Positions 1 through 11,348 are shown, counted from the stretch's first letter. The stretch: 64,000 nucleotides of DNA from Pararge aegeria (GCF_905163445.1 NC_053199.1:11054001-11118000); one strand, 5' to 3'. A program made the numbers and translations. Notes: a model not told the origin generated them from the sequence alone.

Positions 1-388
1 TCTAGCTTTTACTATTTTAAAAACTTTTATTACTTGGAATTTTCTTCATCTTTATTTTATTTTATTTATTTATTTATTTAAGAGCACTAACAACATGCAT
101 ATTACACGTTTTTTAAACTTAGCACACACACGAACACATGTACTGATATGCACGTCAATGACAAGTGCACATAGCATTGACAAAGCGTCATATAAACTTA
201 ATTTGCATTGCAACTGAATTTAACTCACCGATAAGTGTTCGGTGAGTTTTTTTCTAAAAGCTGTGGGTGAGTCATGGAAGATATCGATGCTAGGTATCTT
301 TTTAGATAAATCGTTGTGTTCCGAGAAGGGAAAAATTTGTAAATGGTGTTTGAAAAAAAATTGTGGATTTGCAACTTCTGGTGTACCG
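1..388. other. AT-rich stretch without a gene
   Basis: No coding region seen. Positions 47-82 hold a TTTA/TTTTA simple repeat. Open frames here are short and do not start at a good ATG context. Confidence 0.5.
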
Positions 389-597
389 GCGCGGGACAGT
401 CAGAGATATATGATTGAGAAGGTTTATTACTACTAACTAATAATTAATTTATCTATTACAAAATTTTATTAAATTTACATTTTCATTAACACAGCGCGGG
501 ACAGTCAGAGATATATGATTGAGAAGGTTTATTACTACAAACTAATAATTAATTTATCTATTACAAAATTTTATTAAATTTACATTTTCATTAAATA
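389..597. repeat. 105-bp tandem duplication (two copies)
   Basis: A segment starting GCGCGGGACAGTCAG at 389 is repeated almost identically from 494, an offset of 105 bases. Only one or two differences are visible (for example CTACTAACT versus CTACAAACT). Both copies carry a 27-base stretch (444-470 and 549-575) that recurs inside the open frame at 1434-1460. High identity suggests a recent duplication. Confidence 0.8.
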
Positions 598-854
598 TCT
601 AAAGCCTACATATAAATCTGAATTACCAACCACACATACAGCAATTTTCTATCACCTTAGTAAATAACTTCCACACCAAATAAATAAAATTATAAAAAAA
701 ATATGATAAACATAACATTAAGGTAATCATAGGCGATCAACCAATCATCAACCTTTTAAAAAAAAATAGTTAAATTAATATCTTAGTATTTTTTTTATTA
801 AATAAGTTGTCTGCAATCACGACTATTGTAATTACTTTAAATAATGTTCAGTTT
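598..854. other. AT-rich stretch, nothing recognised
   Basis: Very AT-rich sequence with runs of A and T. I see no coding potential and no repeat family that I can place. Confidence 0.5.
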
Positions 855-1065
855 TATTGGTCTGGTGGGTGGCTTTGTCCGTGGCTAGTTACCACCCTGC
901 CGACAAAGACGTGCCGCTAAGCGATTTCCGATGCCGCGAAGAAACCGATCAGTATAACTACCATACTCCTTAACAGGTTAGCCGGCTACATTCTTAGACT
1001 GTATCATCATTTACCACCAGGTGAGATTGCAGTCAAGGGCTAACTTGTAGTGAAATAAAAATATA
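855..1065 (+). mobile_element. SINE family C copy
   Basis: Contains the family landmarks in order: GGTCTGGTGGGTGGCTTTG, GTGGCTAGTTACCACCCT, GACGTGCCGCTAAGCGATT, then CAGTCAAGGGCTAACTTGTA followed by an A-rich tail. The same order is seen in copies at 3258, 51525, 53497 and 59669. The tRNA-like head (GGTCCCGA..TCGATCCC type) is missing, so this copy is 5'-truncated. Confidence 0.75.
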
Positions 1066-1074
1066 TATATATCT

Positions 1075-1170
1075 TACAATAATTACTCTTTAGTCCTATT
1101 TTCATGTTTCTGTCTTCTTCTATATATTCTTTACTTAATGTGGTGTACAATTAAAGAGTAATAATAATGA
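1075..1170 (+). mobile_element. LINE 3'-end-like fragment
   Basis: The stretch ending TGGTGTACAATTAAAGAGTA followed by ATAATAATAA resembles the 3' tail of Lepidoptera non-LTR elements, which often end in GTACAATAAAGxxTAT plus a short repeat. This is from recollection of the family, so confidence is low. Confidence 0.3.
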
Positions 1171-1514
1171 ATCCAATAGATAAATTGGATTATCTGGCAG
1201 CACTGATTAAATTTTATTCATTCAAGAAAAATGAATTAAACAATGAAATACTTATCCTTGCCAAGCCTGAGATTCCACTTGTTATTCATGAAACAGTTTC
1301 AAGTTTTTGTAGCAACTTTGTAAGGTTGCCACAAAAAGTGGCTGACCTAGATTGCGAACGAGCAACTCTACATTTAATTAGGCTTGTTATGAAATGTTTT
1401 GGGCAAAATGTTGTCCAGCAAATAGAAATTGTTTTAATTTATCTATTACAAAATTTTATTCCGGTATTGCTTGAAGGGTCACCAATTTTAAAATCCATCA
1501 ATTACAAGAGCTAA
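1167..1514 (+). CDS. Unrecognised 115-codon open frame
   Basis: An ATG-initiated open frame of 115 residues ending in TAA. The composition is more protein-like than its AT-rich surroundings: mixed hydrophobic and charged residues, three to four cysteines (SSFCSN, LDCERA, MKCFG) and no low-complexity runs. I do not recognise the family. It has no signal peptide and no obvious splice sites. It may be an exon of a host gene, or a remnant of a transposon protein. Supporting the latter, a 27-base piece of it (1434-1460) is also present in the non-coding 105-bp duplication at 389-597, and a LINE-tail-like sequence lies directly upstream. Confidence 0.25.
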   Translation: MNPIDKLDYLAALIKFYSFKKNELNNEILILAKPEIPLVIHETVSSFCSNFVRLPQKVADLDCERATLHLIRLVMKCFGQNVVQQIEIVLIYLLQNFIPVLLEGSPILKSINYKS

Positions 1515-1731
1515 CTTCCTTCCTCTCTCCCTATAACATAAGCTATCAAAAAGGTCGAGGATAGAACAGGATGGAAGGATGTGATAAAAATCGCTACATA
1601 TGAACTTTTAATCCGGAGAAGACTTCAGTAATTAAGTAAACGACGAAGAAGAAGAAGAAATGAGTTAAATAATCAAACTGTATTGGTTAGAAGCAGGCGT
1701 CACTTTGCGGAAATCCATGATATATTATGAA

Positions 1732-1887
1732 AATTAAGCTTAATTTGCTATACTCCGCAAAAGCAAAAGAAAATGTATTGTGTAATTTATAATCTCTCCA
1801 ACCCTTACAATCCACACCAAACGAAACGTGAGTAGAGATCATTTTGGTCTCCAGCTTTTCGCGGAGTATAGCAAATTAAGCTTAATT
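1732..1887. mobile_element. Inverted-repeat (MITE-like) element
   Basis: The left end AATTAAGCTTAATTTGCTAT continues through ACTCCGCAAAAGC (1732-1764). Its reverse complement is present at 1854-1887 with a single-base difference. This gives terminal inverted repeats of about 33 bases around a 90-base core containing CCACACCAAACGAAACGTG. Partial relatives lie at 5868-5985 and 30421-30600. No target duplication was found, so superfamily is open. Confidence 0.6.
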
Positions 1888-1944
1888 ATCTTAAATTAAA
1901 CTATACATTTTTGAGATATAGTAACTTTAAATAATAGTAAAGCA

Positions 1945-2100
1945 GGTCTTATTGTAAGGTCCCGATTTCGATGCCCAACAGGGGCAATTTGGGAATTCAA
2001 AATTTCTGAATTTTCGCTGATTTGGAGGCTTCGGCTGAGGTTGGTAACAAGTTGACAGGCCAACAAAGAAGTTTCGACAAACGGGTAAGCGTTAACTCTC
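1945..2100 (+). mobile_element. SINE family C copy, degenerate
   Basis: Starts with a tRNA-like B-box region (GGTCCCGATTTCGATGCCC) and continues into the family C body (GGGCAATTTGGGAATT, then TGGAGGCTTCGGCTGAGG). The 3' half has decayed beyond recognition. Confidence 0.5.
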
Positions 2101-2690
2101 CGAATGCACCGTCACTTAACAAGTGTTATTGCAGCCAAACTCGCTCTTGTATAAAAAAAAACACTGTTGCCTTAATCTTTCTAGTGGAATTGTATACTGG
2201 GATATGTAACATTAATTTGGTTCAACTCAGCTCTCTAATACAATTCATCGTTCTTCTGAACTGTTTCAACTGACGCGTCGGTACAGTCTTCGAGAATTTC
2301 AGGATACTTTCGAGTCACGTCCGACCTATCGATCACGCTGCAAAGTAATCAACTTGTTTGTTTATAAATGCCGTGACAAACAACTTTTTGGCTGAATAAC
2401 GTAGACCGAATAAATGTAAAAGTAAAACTTGTCACTGTGGACTAATTACAAATCTGAAATTTAATTTAAATAAGCACCTCAATATTAAAGTTTATAAACG
2501 GTTATATTTTAACTGACTGCATTTTGATAGTTTTCTTTGGGCACCTAAGTAAAGTTATAATTTTACCCCTCAGTAGGTTTAACAGGTAAGAAAGTTTATA
2601 TGAACGTCTATCGTTGTTCATAGTTTATCCATGATTTTTAATGAATTACATGTGAACAAATTCATGGATATATTTAATGGAATATTTTTT
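2101..2690. other. Intergenic, nothing recognised
   Basis: No open frame with a plausible start and no repeat landmark I can place. Ordinary AT-rich intergenic DNA. Confidence 0.4.
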
Positions 2691-2691
2691 T

Positions 2692-2948
2692 TTGATGGCC
2701 AATGGCAGCCACCCTGCTTTCCGAGTCCAAGGTCGCGGGTTCGATTCCCACAACTGAAAATTTTTGTGTGATGAGCATGAATATTTTTCAGTATCTGGTT
2801 GTTTATCGGTATATTATTAGTATTTATGTTTATTAAACATAAAAATATTCAGCAGTCATCTTAGTAGCCATAACACAAGGTACACTTACTTTGGGGCTAT
2901 ACGGCATTGTTTGTATTGTGGTAGTATATTTATTTTATTTATTTTTAC
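2692..2948 (+). mobile_element. SINE family B copy
   Basis: tRNA-derived SINE. The head has CAGCCACCCTGCTTTCCGAG followed by a B box (GGTTCGATTCCCACAACTG). The body has TTTTCAGTATCTGG, then CATCTTAGTAGCCATAACAC, TTTGGGGCTA and a TTTATT-type tail. The full order matches copies at 8222, 28876, 32287, 47303 and 48877. Confidence 0.85.
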
Positions 2949-3257
2949 AGTTTAAAAAAAATACCGGACGGGTTGTGAAATGCGGAATGAAAATTAAAAG
3001 AAAAAAAAAATTTTTAGGCTTTTTTTTGCTTTTAGATTTACCTGTAGCTTGCTTCTTAAACACCGCGATAAATTTTCTTAATCTTACGCGATAACAGAAA
3101 TTATATGCAGATGAAGTAGCTGGCATCCTCTTGTTATAATGTAAATTTATTTTAGCTTGTCTTGTCTTGTCAGTTCCGTTACAATACATGAAAACTGACT
3201 GCAAACTTACATTATTAATAAAACTCGTACGCACTTGTCTTTTGCGATTCAGTGTAT

Positions 3258-3495
3258 TCTACAGCAGTCAAGGGCTACTACTTGGTACTAGACCTTGACT
3301 GCTAACTCACCTGGAGGTAAGTGACGAAACAGTCTAAGATGATAGAGCCATAGTAACCATTGTCAGGGGTATATCAGTTATATTAAACCCCTTGTCGGCA
3401 CTATACCGGAAGCCCGATCCTAAATCACTTGGATACACGTCTTTGTCAGTAGGGTCTTAACGAGCCACGGCCGAACCCTCCGACCAGACATAATT
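3258..3495 (-). mobile_element. SINE family C copy
   Basis: Reverse-strand copy. The 3' end CAGTCAAGGGCTA lies at the left, then CACCTGGAGGTAAGTGA, CACGTCTTTGTC and GAGCCACGGCCGAA towards the right. Degenerate but all landmarks are in order. Confidence 0.65.
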
Positions 3496-4064
3496 TTTTC
3501 ATTTACGTATTTTTTATGATAAAAGTAGAAATATTCTTAGAAATTTCATTTTAGTTTAAATAAGTGGTTTGTGTACAACAGAATTGGGACCATTAGATAT
3601 TTGATTTAAGAAAGTTAATGAAAAAAATCTATGTAAGTATTTAATAATTAAAAGGCTATAAATAAGTTTTACGAGGTGCAAGGAAGTTCTCATTTAATTA
3701 CACTAAGGAAATTAAGTGAGAATTAAGTAAAACACGCTACACGCTTGTGAAGCAGGAAACTTTAATAATAAATGATCTATCTTGAGAAGCTCCATATCTT
3801 TGTAAGGTGTAAGACAATTTTTTTCGATTTTACGACAAGAAATTTATAATCAACCAGCACGTGTGTTCGTACGCGGCTTTTTGCTTCTCACGAATCCTGC
3901 GGAAACCTTACATTTTACCAGCCTATGTGTTAATCCAACCTATCTCCATTCTAAAATTTAGTCAAATTGGTTCAGTAGTTTTTGCGTGAGAGAGTAACAA
4001 ACATCCATAAATCTATCCATCCACCCATTTATACTTCCGCAAATATAATAATAGTAGGATTTAA
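3496..4064. other. Intergenic with repeat debris
   Basis: Mostly unremarkable. From about 3935 to 4060 there is a sequence (GGTTCAGTAGTTTTTGCGTG, then TCCATCCACCCATTTATAC and ATAATAGTAGGAT) of the sort seen inside dispersed Lepidoptera Helitron-like elements. Confidence 0.35.
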
Positions 4065-4379
4065 TCAATATATATAAAAATGTTAAGTTGGTTTGTGTGC
4101 GAATCAAAAACTCAAAAAATTCTGCACCGATAGAGCTGAAATTTTAGCATGATAAGTAATAATTTGCATCCGCATCAAGGATTGTTTTTATCTATTTTTT
4201 GGATCACTCACATATCCGAGAGTCTTTATATCAATGCAAACCGTGGAAAAACAAAAATATTGTATATCCACAAGTATTGCAAAATTAAACTTATATGTAA
4301 TGTATTCTTTGTTTTGTTTCTCATTTCTCAATCATTCCATAAAAATGTGCCAAAGCGAAGCGTGGCAGGGTACAACTAG
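4065..4379 (+). mobile_element. Helitron candidate (non-autonomous)
   Basis: Begins TCAATATATATAAAAATG and ends CTAG followed by T. Directly before the end is a short hairpin (TGCCA ... TGGCA) and then about 14 bases to the terminus, as expected for Helitrons, which start with TC, end in CTRR, insert between A and T and leave no target duplication. A related 5' segment, sharing TGCACCGATAGAGCTGAAAT, is at 63389-63540. No Rep/helicase coding sequence, so non-autonomous. Confidence 0.6.
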
Positions 4380-4609
4380 TAACTAATAAAAAGGTATACA
4401 AAAATTTACAGAAATTAAAGCGCGACAGAAAACAACTGTTTTTAAAGATGAACGATATCGAACCGAAAGTAGTAATCACATAGCGATTCCACTTTTTCAA
4501 GAAGGTAATTGGTCTCGGTTAAAGATTCCCACCTGCCCAGACTGAACATAACTACCCAGTAATCGACCATAGCAGCTCCTACATAATGTTCTCAGTATAG
4601 TATACATCG

Positions 4610-4690
4610 CTATTACTTATATATTATTATTATATATAATTATATACAATAATTATATATCTATTAGTTATACATATTAGTAGATTACGA
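4610..4690. repeat. AT-dinucleotide-rich simple sequence
   Basis: Irregular TATA/ATTATT runs over about 80 bases; no clean unit. Confidence 0.6.
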
Positions 4691-4911
4691 TAGACTAGTG
4701 GAAAGGATTTCGGCAACACTTTCGGGGGCCCGAGTTAAAATTCCAGCACGCATCTCTAATCTAAGCGCGAGGTGTCCAGCAATCCGTAATGGGTCAGTGT
4801 GTTAAACCAGGGCCTACAACCTTCTCGTTGTGGTAGAAGAGCCAGTGTCCCGTAGCGGACCGGTTATGGGTTGATATGATATCACCATCATCAGTTGATG
4901 ATGATCTAAAC
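4687..4911 (+). mobile_element. SINE family A copy, degenerate
   Basis: Recognisable pieces in order: ACTAGTGGAAAGGATTTCGG (A-box region), CCGAGTTAAAATTCCAGCA (B-box region), CCTTCTCGTTGTGG, GGTTATGGGTTGATATGATA. Internal deletions are present. Confidence 0.6.
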
Positions 4912-4925
4912 GATGCACTTAATCA

Positions 4926-5033
4926 AAATAAATAAATATATTACGACAATACACACATCGCCATCTAGCCCCAAAGTAAGCGTAGCTTGTGTGGAACTAA
5001 GATGACTGGATATTTGTATTATTCAAACAAATT
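4926..5033 (-). mobile_element. SINE family B 3' fragment
   Basis: Reverse-strand tail (AAATAAATATATTACGACAA) followed by CATCGCCATCTAGCCCCAAA and AAGATGACTG. The tRNA-like head is absent. Confidence 0.75.
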
Positions 5034-6122
5034 ATAATCCAAAAATTATTAAAAAGAGTATATATGCGTGTGCGTGTCGAATACTTTACGTTGCTTATGT
5101 TTTTTTAAAATTGATTTTATTAATGTATTTATTACGCATGATTAAAAAAATATAGATCTCGGAAATTTCTTACTCCTCCATCCGCGCAATTTTCGTGAAA
5201 AGGGATAAAAAGTTTTTACGTATTTATTACATATTTTATCAATTCATTGACTGAAGATTTAGCGTTTTTCTGTAACTAAAGTCACACGACTGTATCTATT
5301 TGTATAAAGCACTTTTCTGGTATAAAGATGAAATATGAAGCAAGTGAATGGGAAAGAGTATGATCGATGCAGATCCGAGCGAGGATTACGGCCATTCATC
5401 ATGATATCACCTCCTTTATCGACTGATTGCCCCGGAAATGGGGTAGTGTAGTGAAACTAAAGAATATATACAAAATGTTTTATTTATCGGGAACTATATA
5501 TCATAGCAAAACTCCCAGATCTTGACATGGTAATCATAGACCGTACAATGATTAAAAAAGAACCCTAATGGTTATTTTTTGAGTTGACTAGTAGAACGCG
5601 TCACGTAAGGAAAAAAAACATTACGCCTCCTCTATGCGAATCGTTTGGTTTTGCATGGCATAGTTCGGTATTGTCGTCATGCTACCTTCGCCATACCTGT
5701 GTACATCGTGTGACTTTTTCCGATGATCACAGAAAAAACTTCTGTCCGGTCGAGGCTCTTCCCACTGATCGAGTCTATTATCGCGCAGAAAAATACTTTA
5801 ATGCTTAAATATAAGTCGTAATAATCACGCTTAAATATAAATCATACAATGAAAGTTAAATTTAATTTGCTATTATACTCCGCGAGAAACAGGAGAATCT
5901 GTTTGGTTTTATTTATAATATTTCAATCTTTATACTCCACACCAAACAGATCTTGCATCCTTAGGAGATGTTAACTTTACAATGAATAAATAAGTCAATA
6001 AGTCAATTTCTTATAGCCTGATTGTATCCTGCAGTAGTTTTCTTTTTTTTTCATTGTATATTACTCCTATGTGAAAGGGTAAAGTTAATCTGAAGTTCGT
6101 TTTTTGCCTTATAAGTAATTAT
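5034..6122. other. Intergenic with one repeat fragment
   Basis: No supported gene. 5868-5985 is a partial relative of the inverted-repeat element at 1732-1887 (TTTGCTATTATACTCCGCG, then CTCCACACCAAACAG and TTTACAATGAATAAA). The rest shows nothing I can place. Confidence 0.4.
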
Positions 6123-6250
6123 TCATCATCATCATATTAACCCATTACGGGCCACGGGTCACGGGTCTCTCTACAGGGCACGGGTCTCCCACAATGAGAA
6201 GAGGTTAAGGCCGTAGTCCACGACGCTTCTCCAGTGCAGATTAGTAAAAT
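6123..6250 (-). mobile_element. SINE family A 3' fragment
   Basis: Reverse strand: ATCATCATCATATTAACCCA, TCTCCCACAATGAGAAGAGG, CCGTAGTCCACGACGC. The segment around GGGTCACGGGTC is duplicated within it. Confidence 0.7.
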
Positions 6251-6955
6251 TATCTCTATTGTTTCTAAAATGACCGTCTTGAAATTTTAAGAGTTGTTAA
6301 GACCTTTACTACTCAGAATAACGTTAAGTATAAAGATGTTATATATATATATATATAAATAAAGTGCTCGTCGACAGCGGAACGCTAAAATCTTTACTAC
6401 CATACGGAAAGGAGTTTTACCTGCATCGAGGCATTAATTGGCCGCTATTCAAGTTTCCAGCGATTTTAGTTCCGAAACAAGCTTCAGTTCCTGGTTTTTT
6501 TATTAAAAAGTAGCAGAAAATTTTGCTCTATTGTCTCATAGTGATCAATAGAGCCACAATAAAACCTCGTTGAACTGAAAAGTTTACATTAACCGGTTGG
6601 GCTTTTTACAGTGAAGCAAAGGAATGGTAATGTGTTTAATCGTCTTACTATGAGTGAATGTTTGTATGTGTAGTGTGTACATGATCCAGTTTAGCAACGC
6701 CCCTTTTAAGTTATTTTGATAAGTGGAGCATCTATCGATTTGTCTTCCACTGGTAGAGATAATAGTATGTGTAGAAAAAGAAAATAACCATTTACTTGCA
6801 ATCGAAAAATCTGAAAAGTATTAATTATCCAAAATATTACCAAAAAACTTGAAAAAGTAAAATCTAAATAATGATATTTTTAAGAGAGTACATAACTTTT
6901 TTTTCAAAATGTCAATATGTATACACTTTTAAAAGTAGGCTTGTATAAACAAACA

Positions 6956-7236
6956 AGCGGTGATAGCCCAGTGGTTAGGACATCGGTTTCACTTTCAAGG
7001 TGCCGAGTTCTAATACCAGCTCTAACTTTTTTTAAGTTAGTTGCCTTTTAACTAATGAGAATAACACTTGCTATAACTGTGAAGGAAAACAGTGAGGAAA
7101 ACTTCATGCATGAGATTTCCCAATATGTTTTAAAAGGCGTGTGGAGTCCGCCAATCTGCACTGGACAAGCGTGGTGGACTGCAGTCTTTAACCCTTCTCA
7201 CTGCGGGAGAAAATCTGTGATATGATGATTATGAAG
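6956..7236 (+). mobile_element. SINE family A copy, near full length
   Basis: tRNA-derived head with A box (GCGGTGATAGCCCAGTGGTT) and a weakened B box (CCGAGTTCTAATACCAGC). The body ends GACTGCAGTCTTTAACCCTT, CTCACTGCGGGAG and a GATGAT tail. The same order is seen at 10044, 11349 and 49837. Confidence 0.85.
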
Positions 7237-8221
7237 AAAATATAAGACTATTTCTGCACAAATTTTCAAATTTATAAATGATGCAATTGAATTACAATAA
7301 AGAAGGCCGCTTTTTATTTTTTTTCTCGGAAAATTGATAACCAGTATCACTCTTTCTGTTTAGTTACTTAGTGTAAGGATTCTAACGATGCGTCTAAATC
7401 AGTTTCGATATTTAAAGGTTATGGTTGAATAAAGAATCATACATACATGTATTACACGTGTGAAGATACGGGATTTTGTATTAATTATATCAATAAATAA
7501 TTTTAATGATAGTCTCCAAATTAGGTAGATTGGCGTGAAACATACATATCAAGTACAAACCGGTTAATCATCTAAGCAGCCTCACAAAACGTTAAACGAC
7601 TCCCAGCATATGAACACGAACATTCCCTTTTATTGCTCAAATATTAAAGGAATATCAAAGGACAATTCACGGAAATACATTTAAGGTAATTCTGTAAGCG
7701 AATATCGCCTTTGCTGCGCTAATTTTACTGATGACAATTGCATGGTAGGATTACTGTTTTCATTTCGATTCGGGTCCTTGTCTGAGGAGTTGTGAGAAGC
7801 GAGTGTTTTCCACGGTCTCATTAAGTGACGATTCGTATTCGAGGCCAAAGCAAAGTTTTATCAACCGAGAAAGGTTGGAGAGGCTGAACTCTCCCAAACT
7901 TACGATCTTGTCACGATCTACCAAACCTGCGTAATAGAATTTTGAATTGAATTTAACGATCAATATCTGACTGATTGAGCTCCGCTTGGGGCTGGGGACG
8001 ATTGTTATTTAATACGGCTGTGAGAGATGAAATTTTTAGCCCCCTTAGTCCCAATATAATCTCGTCATATTCCGTAAAAAGTATTTGCAGAAAGTAGCAT
8101 TCCATAATATATTTTCATAATACCCTGCCAAGTTTGTGGTCGGCTCTTATAAGACAAGGCGTGTATGGAACCCTCGTTAATATAGGTTTTAGTTGGCGAA
8201 CGTAGTTCTCACTATTATGTA
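7237..8221. other. Intergenic, nothing recognised
   Basis: Short open frames exist on both strands (for example 7760-7963 minus) but none has family similarity, splice context or a repeat match. Confidence 0.4.
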
Positions 8222-8508
8222 AACATATAAATAAATAAATAAAATAAATAAATAAATATACTATGACAATACACACATCGCCATCTAGCCCCAAAGCAAG
8301 CGTAGCTTGTGTTATGGGTACTAAGATGACTGTTGTATATTTTTTTTAATGACTATAATAAACATAGATACTTATGATATACAGATAAACACCCAGACAC
8401 TGAAAAACAATCATGTTTATCTCACAAACGTTTTCCAGTTGTGGGAATCGAACCCACCGCTTAGGACTCAGAAAGCAGGGTCGCTGCCCACTGCGCCAGT
8501 CGGCCGTC
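8222..8508 (-). mobile_element. SINE family B copy, near full length
   Basis: Reverse strand. An AAATAAATAAAT tail is at the left, then CATCGCCATCTAGCCCCAAA, AAACACCCAGACACTGAAAA, B box (GTTGTGGGAATCGAACCCAC) and GCCCACTGCGCCAGTCGGCC at the right. Confidence 0.9.
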
Positions 8509-9040
8509 TATATGTATCAACGTGAAAGTCCTACATGAATCAAGCTTTTTCTAATTTTGAATTATGTATGATGCGATCACAGAAACAAGAACAACCTTTA
8601 TTGCATGCAGTGCATTGTGTCTAAAAATAGTGAAAACACCCCGCGCACGTCCCACTTCACACCCGCGTAATGTTGCTAGCTCACAAATTTTTCCCATTTT
8701 CCCCGTTTAGAACATCAGAGGTGAAATAATTACTGTCAACTGCTAAATGGAGTGCAATAACCAATCGCCTGTTCGATAAACACTACTAAAGTGGAGGGGT
8801 TTTTGATGCTTCAGTATTTGTCGTGTTCAAGGTGTCTGTGTGTTCTTAATTCTGTGATCACGATATAGAAACTTCTTTCAAAAATCGACTCCAGTAGTTA
8901 TCAGAACTAGTTTAAAGACCAAGCGTATTGGTAAGGTACAATAAAACAGGTTATAGACACAAACTGACTCTATAAAATAATAATTTAATTAAACCATTTA
9001 ATATCCACGTTTAAACCCGAAGGTTATTTGGAAATAAGTC
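8509..9040. other. Intergenic, nothing recognised
   Basis: AACAACCTTTATTGCATGCA at 8591 resembles the reverse of a LINE 3' end like that near 12640; otherwise featureless. Confidence 0.35.
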
Positions 9041-9420
9041 GCCAATGTACCTCAATTGATACCACTTACCAAACTTATAACTAGCTTCTGATACTTTGAA
9101 AAGTCCTATTATAATGTTATGGACTAGATCAACGATAAAAATGCTTGGGTGTAAATTATTGCTCTAACCAGGTTGCTTTTTTAATAGTTTTAAATGACAA
9201 TGTGAGATAGTGATAACAAAAAAAAAACCGGCTAAGTTTGTTGTGAGCTTCTGCTTAGACCAGGGCGCATTTGGTATCCTCGTAGCTTTAGTTTTAAGTT
9301 GACGGACTTAGTTATCGCCATCAACTCACTCCTATGTCATATTCTACGTGTAATGTACGCATCAAAATGCCATCTATGTGCCTATTTGAATAAAGAAATA
9401 TTTGACTTTGACTTTACCCA
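9041..9420 (+). mobile_element. CR1/Jockey-type LINE 3' end
   Basis: Shares a long stretch with 55262-55745: GAAAAGTCCTATTA, AACGATAAAAATGCTTGGGT, CTCTAACCAGGTTGCTTTT, GGCTAAGTTTGTTGTG, CATCTATGTGCCTATTTGAA. It ends AAATATTTGACTTTGACTTT, a typical LINE terminus. The upstream coding part is lost, so it is 5'-truncated. Confidence 0.75.
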
Positions 9421-10043
9421 AAATTTAATACTTAGTGTTTTGATCATATATAACTTGAAATTGTCTAATAAATATAATCTAGGCGTAATTGTAAACACTA
9501 ATAAACTGTAAGTGCAGAAAGAGCAGAGTAGATCTCTGCATTTCAACACACTCCAAACAAATGCGTACCAACTCGAGAAAAGACAGTTTTGATATGACTT
9601 TTGTGGAGGGTACTTTTGGTGTAATGGCTATCATAAACTCATTCAAAAGCAAATATTGCTCATAATAATATTAGAAAATGTTTAATAGATTTAAATTTAT
9701 TAGTGAGTAATGTTGAAGAAAATTACTAAAGTTTCCTTTAAAATGCATTGAAAACACGTCGATTCCACGTCGAGTCTACTCCTTGGAATAAATAGCGTCG
9801 AAGAGCCACGTTCTTCAATATAAAGCAAATAAATGACCTTACTCCGTCCGGCAAAATGAGAAAAGGATTTATGGATGTCTAGAAAATTTCTTGAAGGAAA
9901 TGCTTAACACTTTTTAAAATGTATTTTAAAACATAATTATTATACTCTATTCATATTTTGTTAGAAGTACCGTCTCGGCATCGAAGTCAATGTGTCATAC
10001 ATTATTATACAGTTTAAGTCATGTGAATGCATTTTCATTCTTG

Positions 10044-10362
10044 AAGCGGTGATAGCCCAGTGGTTAGGACTTCAGCTTTACTTTCGGGGACCGAGTTCGA
10101 ATCCCAGAACACACCTCTAACTTTTCTAAGGTATGTGCGTTTTAAGCAATCACTCGATGTAACGGTGAAGGAAAATATCGTGAGAAAAACTGCATGTCTG
10201 AGAGTTCTCCATAATGTTCTCAAAGGCGTATGAAGCCAACTGCTAAGCCCACTGGGCCAGCGTGGTGGCCTCCTGCCTAGACACTTCTCATTGTGGGTTT
10301 ACCGTTTACCTGTGTACGTGTAACCTACACTGTGGCCCGGTAATGGGTGGTTATGAACTCGC
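10044..10362 (+). mobile_element. SINE family A copy, full length
   Basis: A box GCGGTGATAGCCCAGTGGTT, intact B box GAGTTCGAATCCC, GAAAATATCGTGAGAAAAAC, GTTCTCCATAATGTTCTCAA, CCAGCGTGGTGGCCTCC and GGCCCGGTAATGGGTGGTTA. This is the best-preserved head of the family in the window. Confidence 0.9.
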
Positions 10363-10401
10363 CCCTGCCCATAAGTGAAGTCGAAGTCCTACCCTACCTA
10401 C

Positions 10402-10520
10402 CAGTGGCGTGCATAGAGGGTATGCAAAACTTAAGGATAGGCATTGTTAGAGTTATAAAAAGCCCAACCTTAAGTATTTGTAACTCGTACGGGAGATTTT
10501 CTGGATATCTGGAATATCAA
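10402..10520 (+). mobile_element. hAT-MITE relative, one end only
   Basis: Starts with the terminal sequence CAGTGGCGTGCATAGAGGGT shared by the two complete elements at 25732 and 54524, and keeps their GAGATTTTCTGGATAT-like interior. The second inverted terminus is missing, so no target duplication can be read. Confidence 0.6.
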
Positions 10521-11348
10521 CTGGATTTTAACATGGATAAAATTCGAATAAAGTACTCTTTAATCTAACATGAATAATAAAATATTACTTTGTAACACGA
10601 ATATTTTTTTAATATTAATAAGCAAAAACTTGAAATCTACAAATTGAAAATTAAAATGTGTAATTTCAGAAATTTAGTCAGGCAGAAGTATTAATATCAG
10701 CGAAAATTCTTAATAAAAATGCAGCTCATTCATGTTCGCAGATAACTGGGTAGGCATCAAAGCGGCCGATAAGCGAAATGAGCTCAAGCCGCTGGGAGCC
10801 CGTAGTTTGGCCTGGGGCCTGGGGAAATTCATTTAATTTAATGGCGCACTGTACATTTTTATACACATGCAGGAAACGAGCTTTCCGGTCTTTGTGGCAT
10901 CGTATCTCTTTAATTTAAAAACAAAACATGCCCTAAAAGAAAATTGTTTGTACGCTGTTAACTCTGTTTATTATGTTTGTTGATGGCTTTAACATGGAAA
11001 TGTTTCTTGATGGCAGATTTTTTGCTGGAGCTTATCGTCATACTTTATGGTGGTGAGCTTGATTCAAAGAGGCCTATATAAAGCTGTCATCAAATATCCC
11101 CCCGATGTAACGAGCCCTGGGGCTCTTCTCATGGCGAGCTCTCGCGCTCGCCCCACTCCCCCGGTGACGCTGTAGCAACCCCTCAGGTGTTTATCGGCAA
11201 GTATCCATCCGAAAAAGAACTGTTAAGCCATAGTGATTCTAGTCGCCAACCGAAGTGGCACTAAATCATTCATAAACGTAGGTACTAGGATGTCTACATC
11301 CTGATAGTATGGTGCATACATATCTAAAAGGAGTTGGATACCTCATTA
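10521..11348. other. Intergenic, locally GC-rich
   Basis: 11090-11220 is GC-richer than its surroundings (GCTCGCCCCACTCCCCCGG) but has no open frame or RNA-gene structure that I can support. Confidence 0.35.

Noticed and set aside
7760..7963. 67-codon minus-strand open frame
   Set aside because: No family features, no upstream promoter and no splice context; the length is within chance for this DNA.
8440..8508. Possible minus-strand tRNA gene
   Set aside because: It is the tRNA-derived head of a family B SINE present in seven other copies.
10044..10110. Possible tRNA gene (intact A and B boxes)
   Set aside because: The head is followed by the family A body and repeated about fifteen times; it is a SINE, and the acceptor stem does not close.
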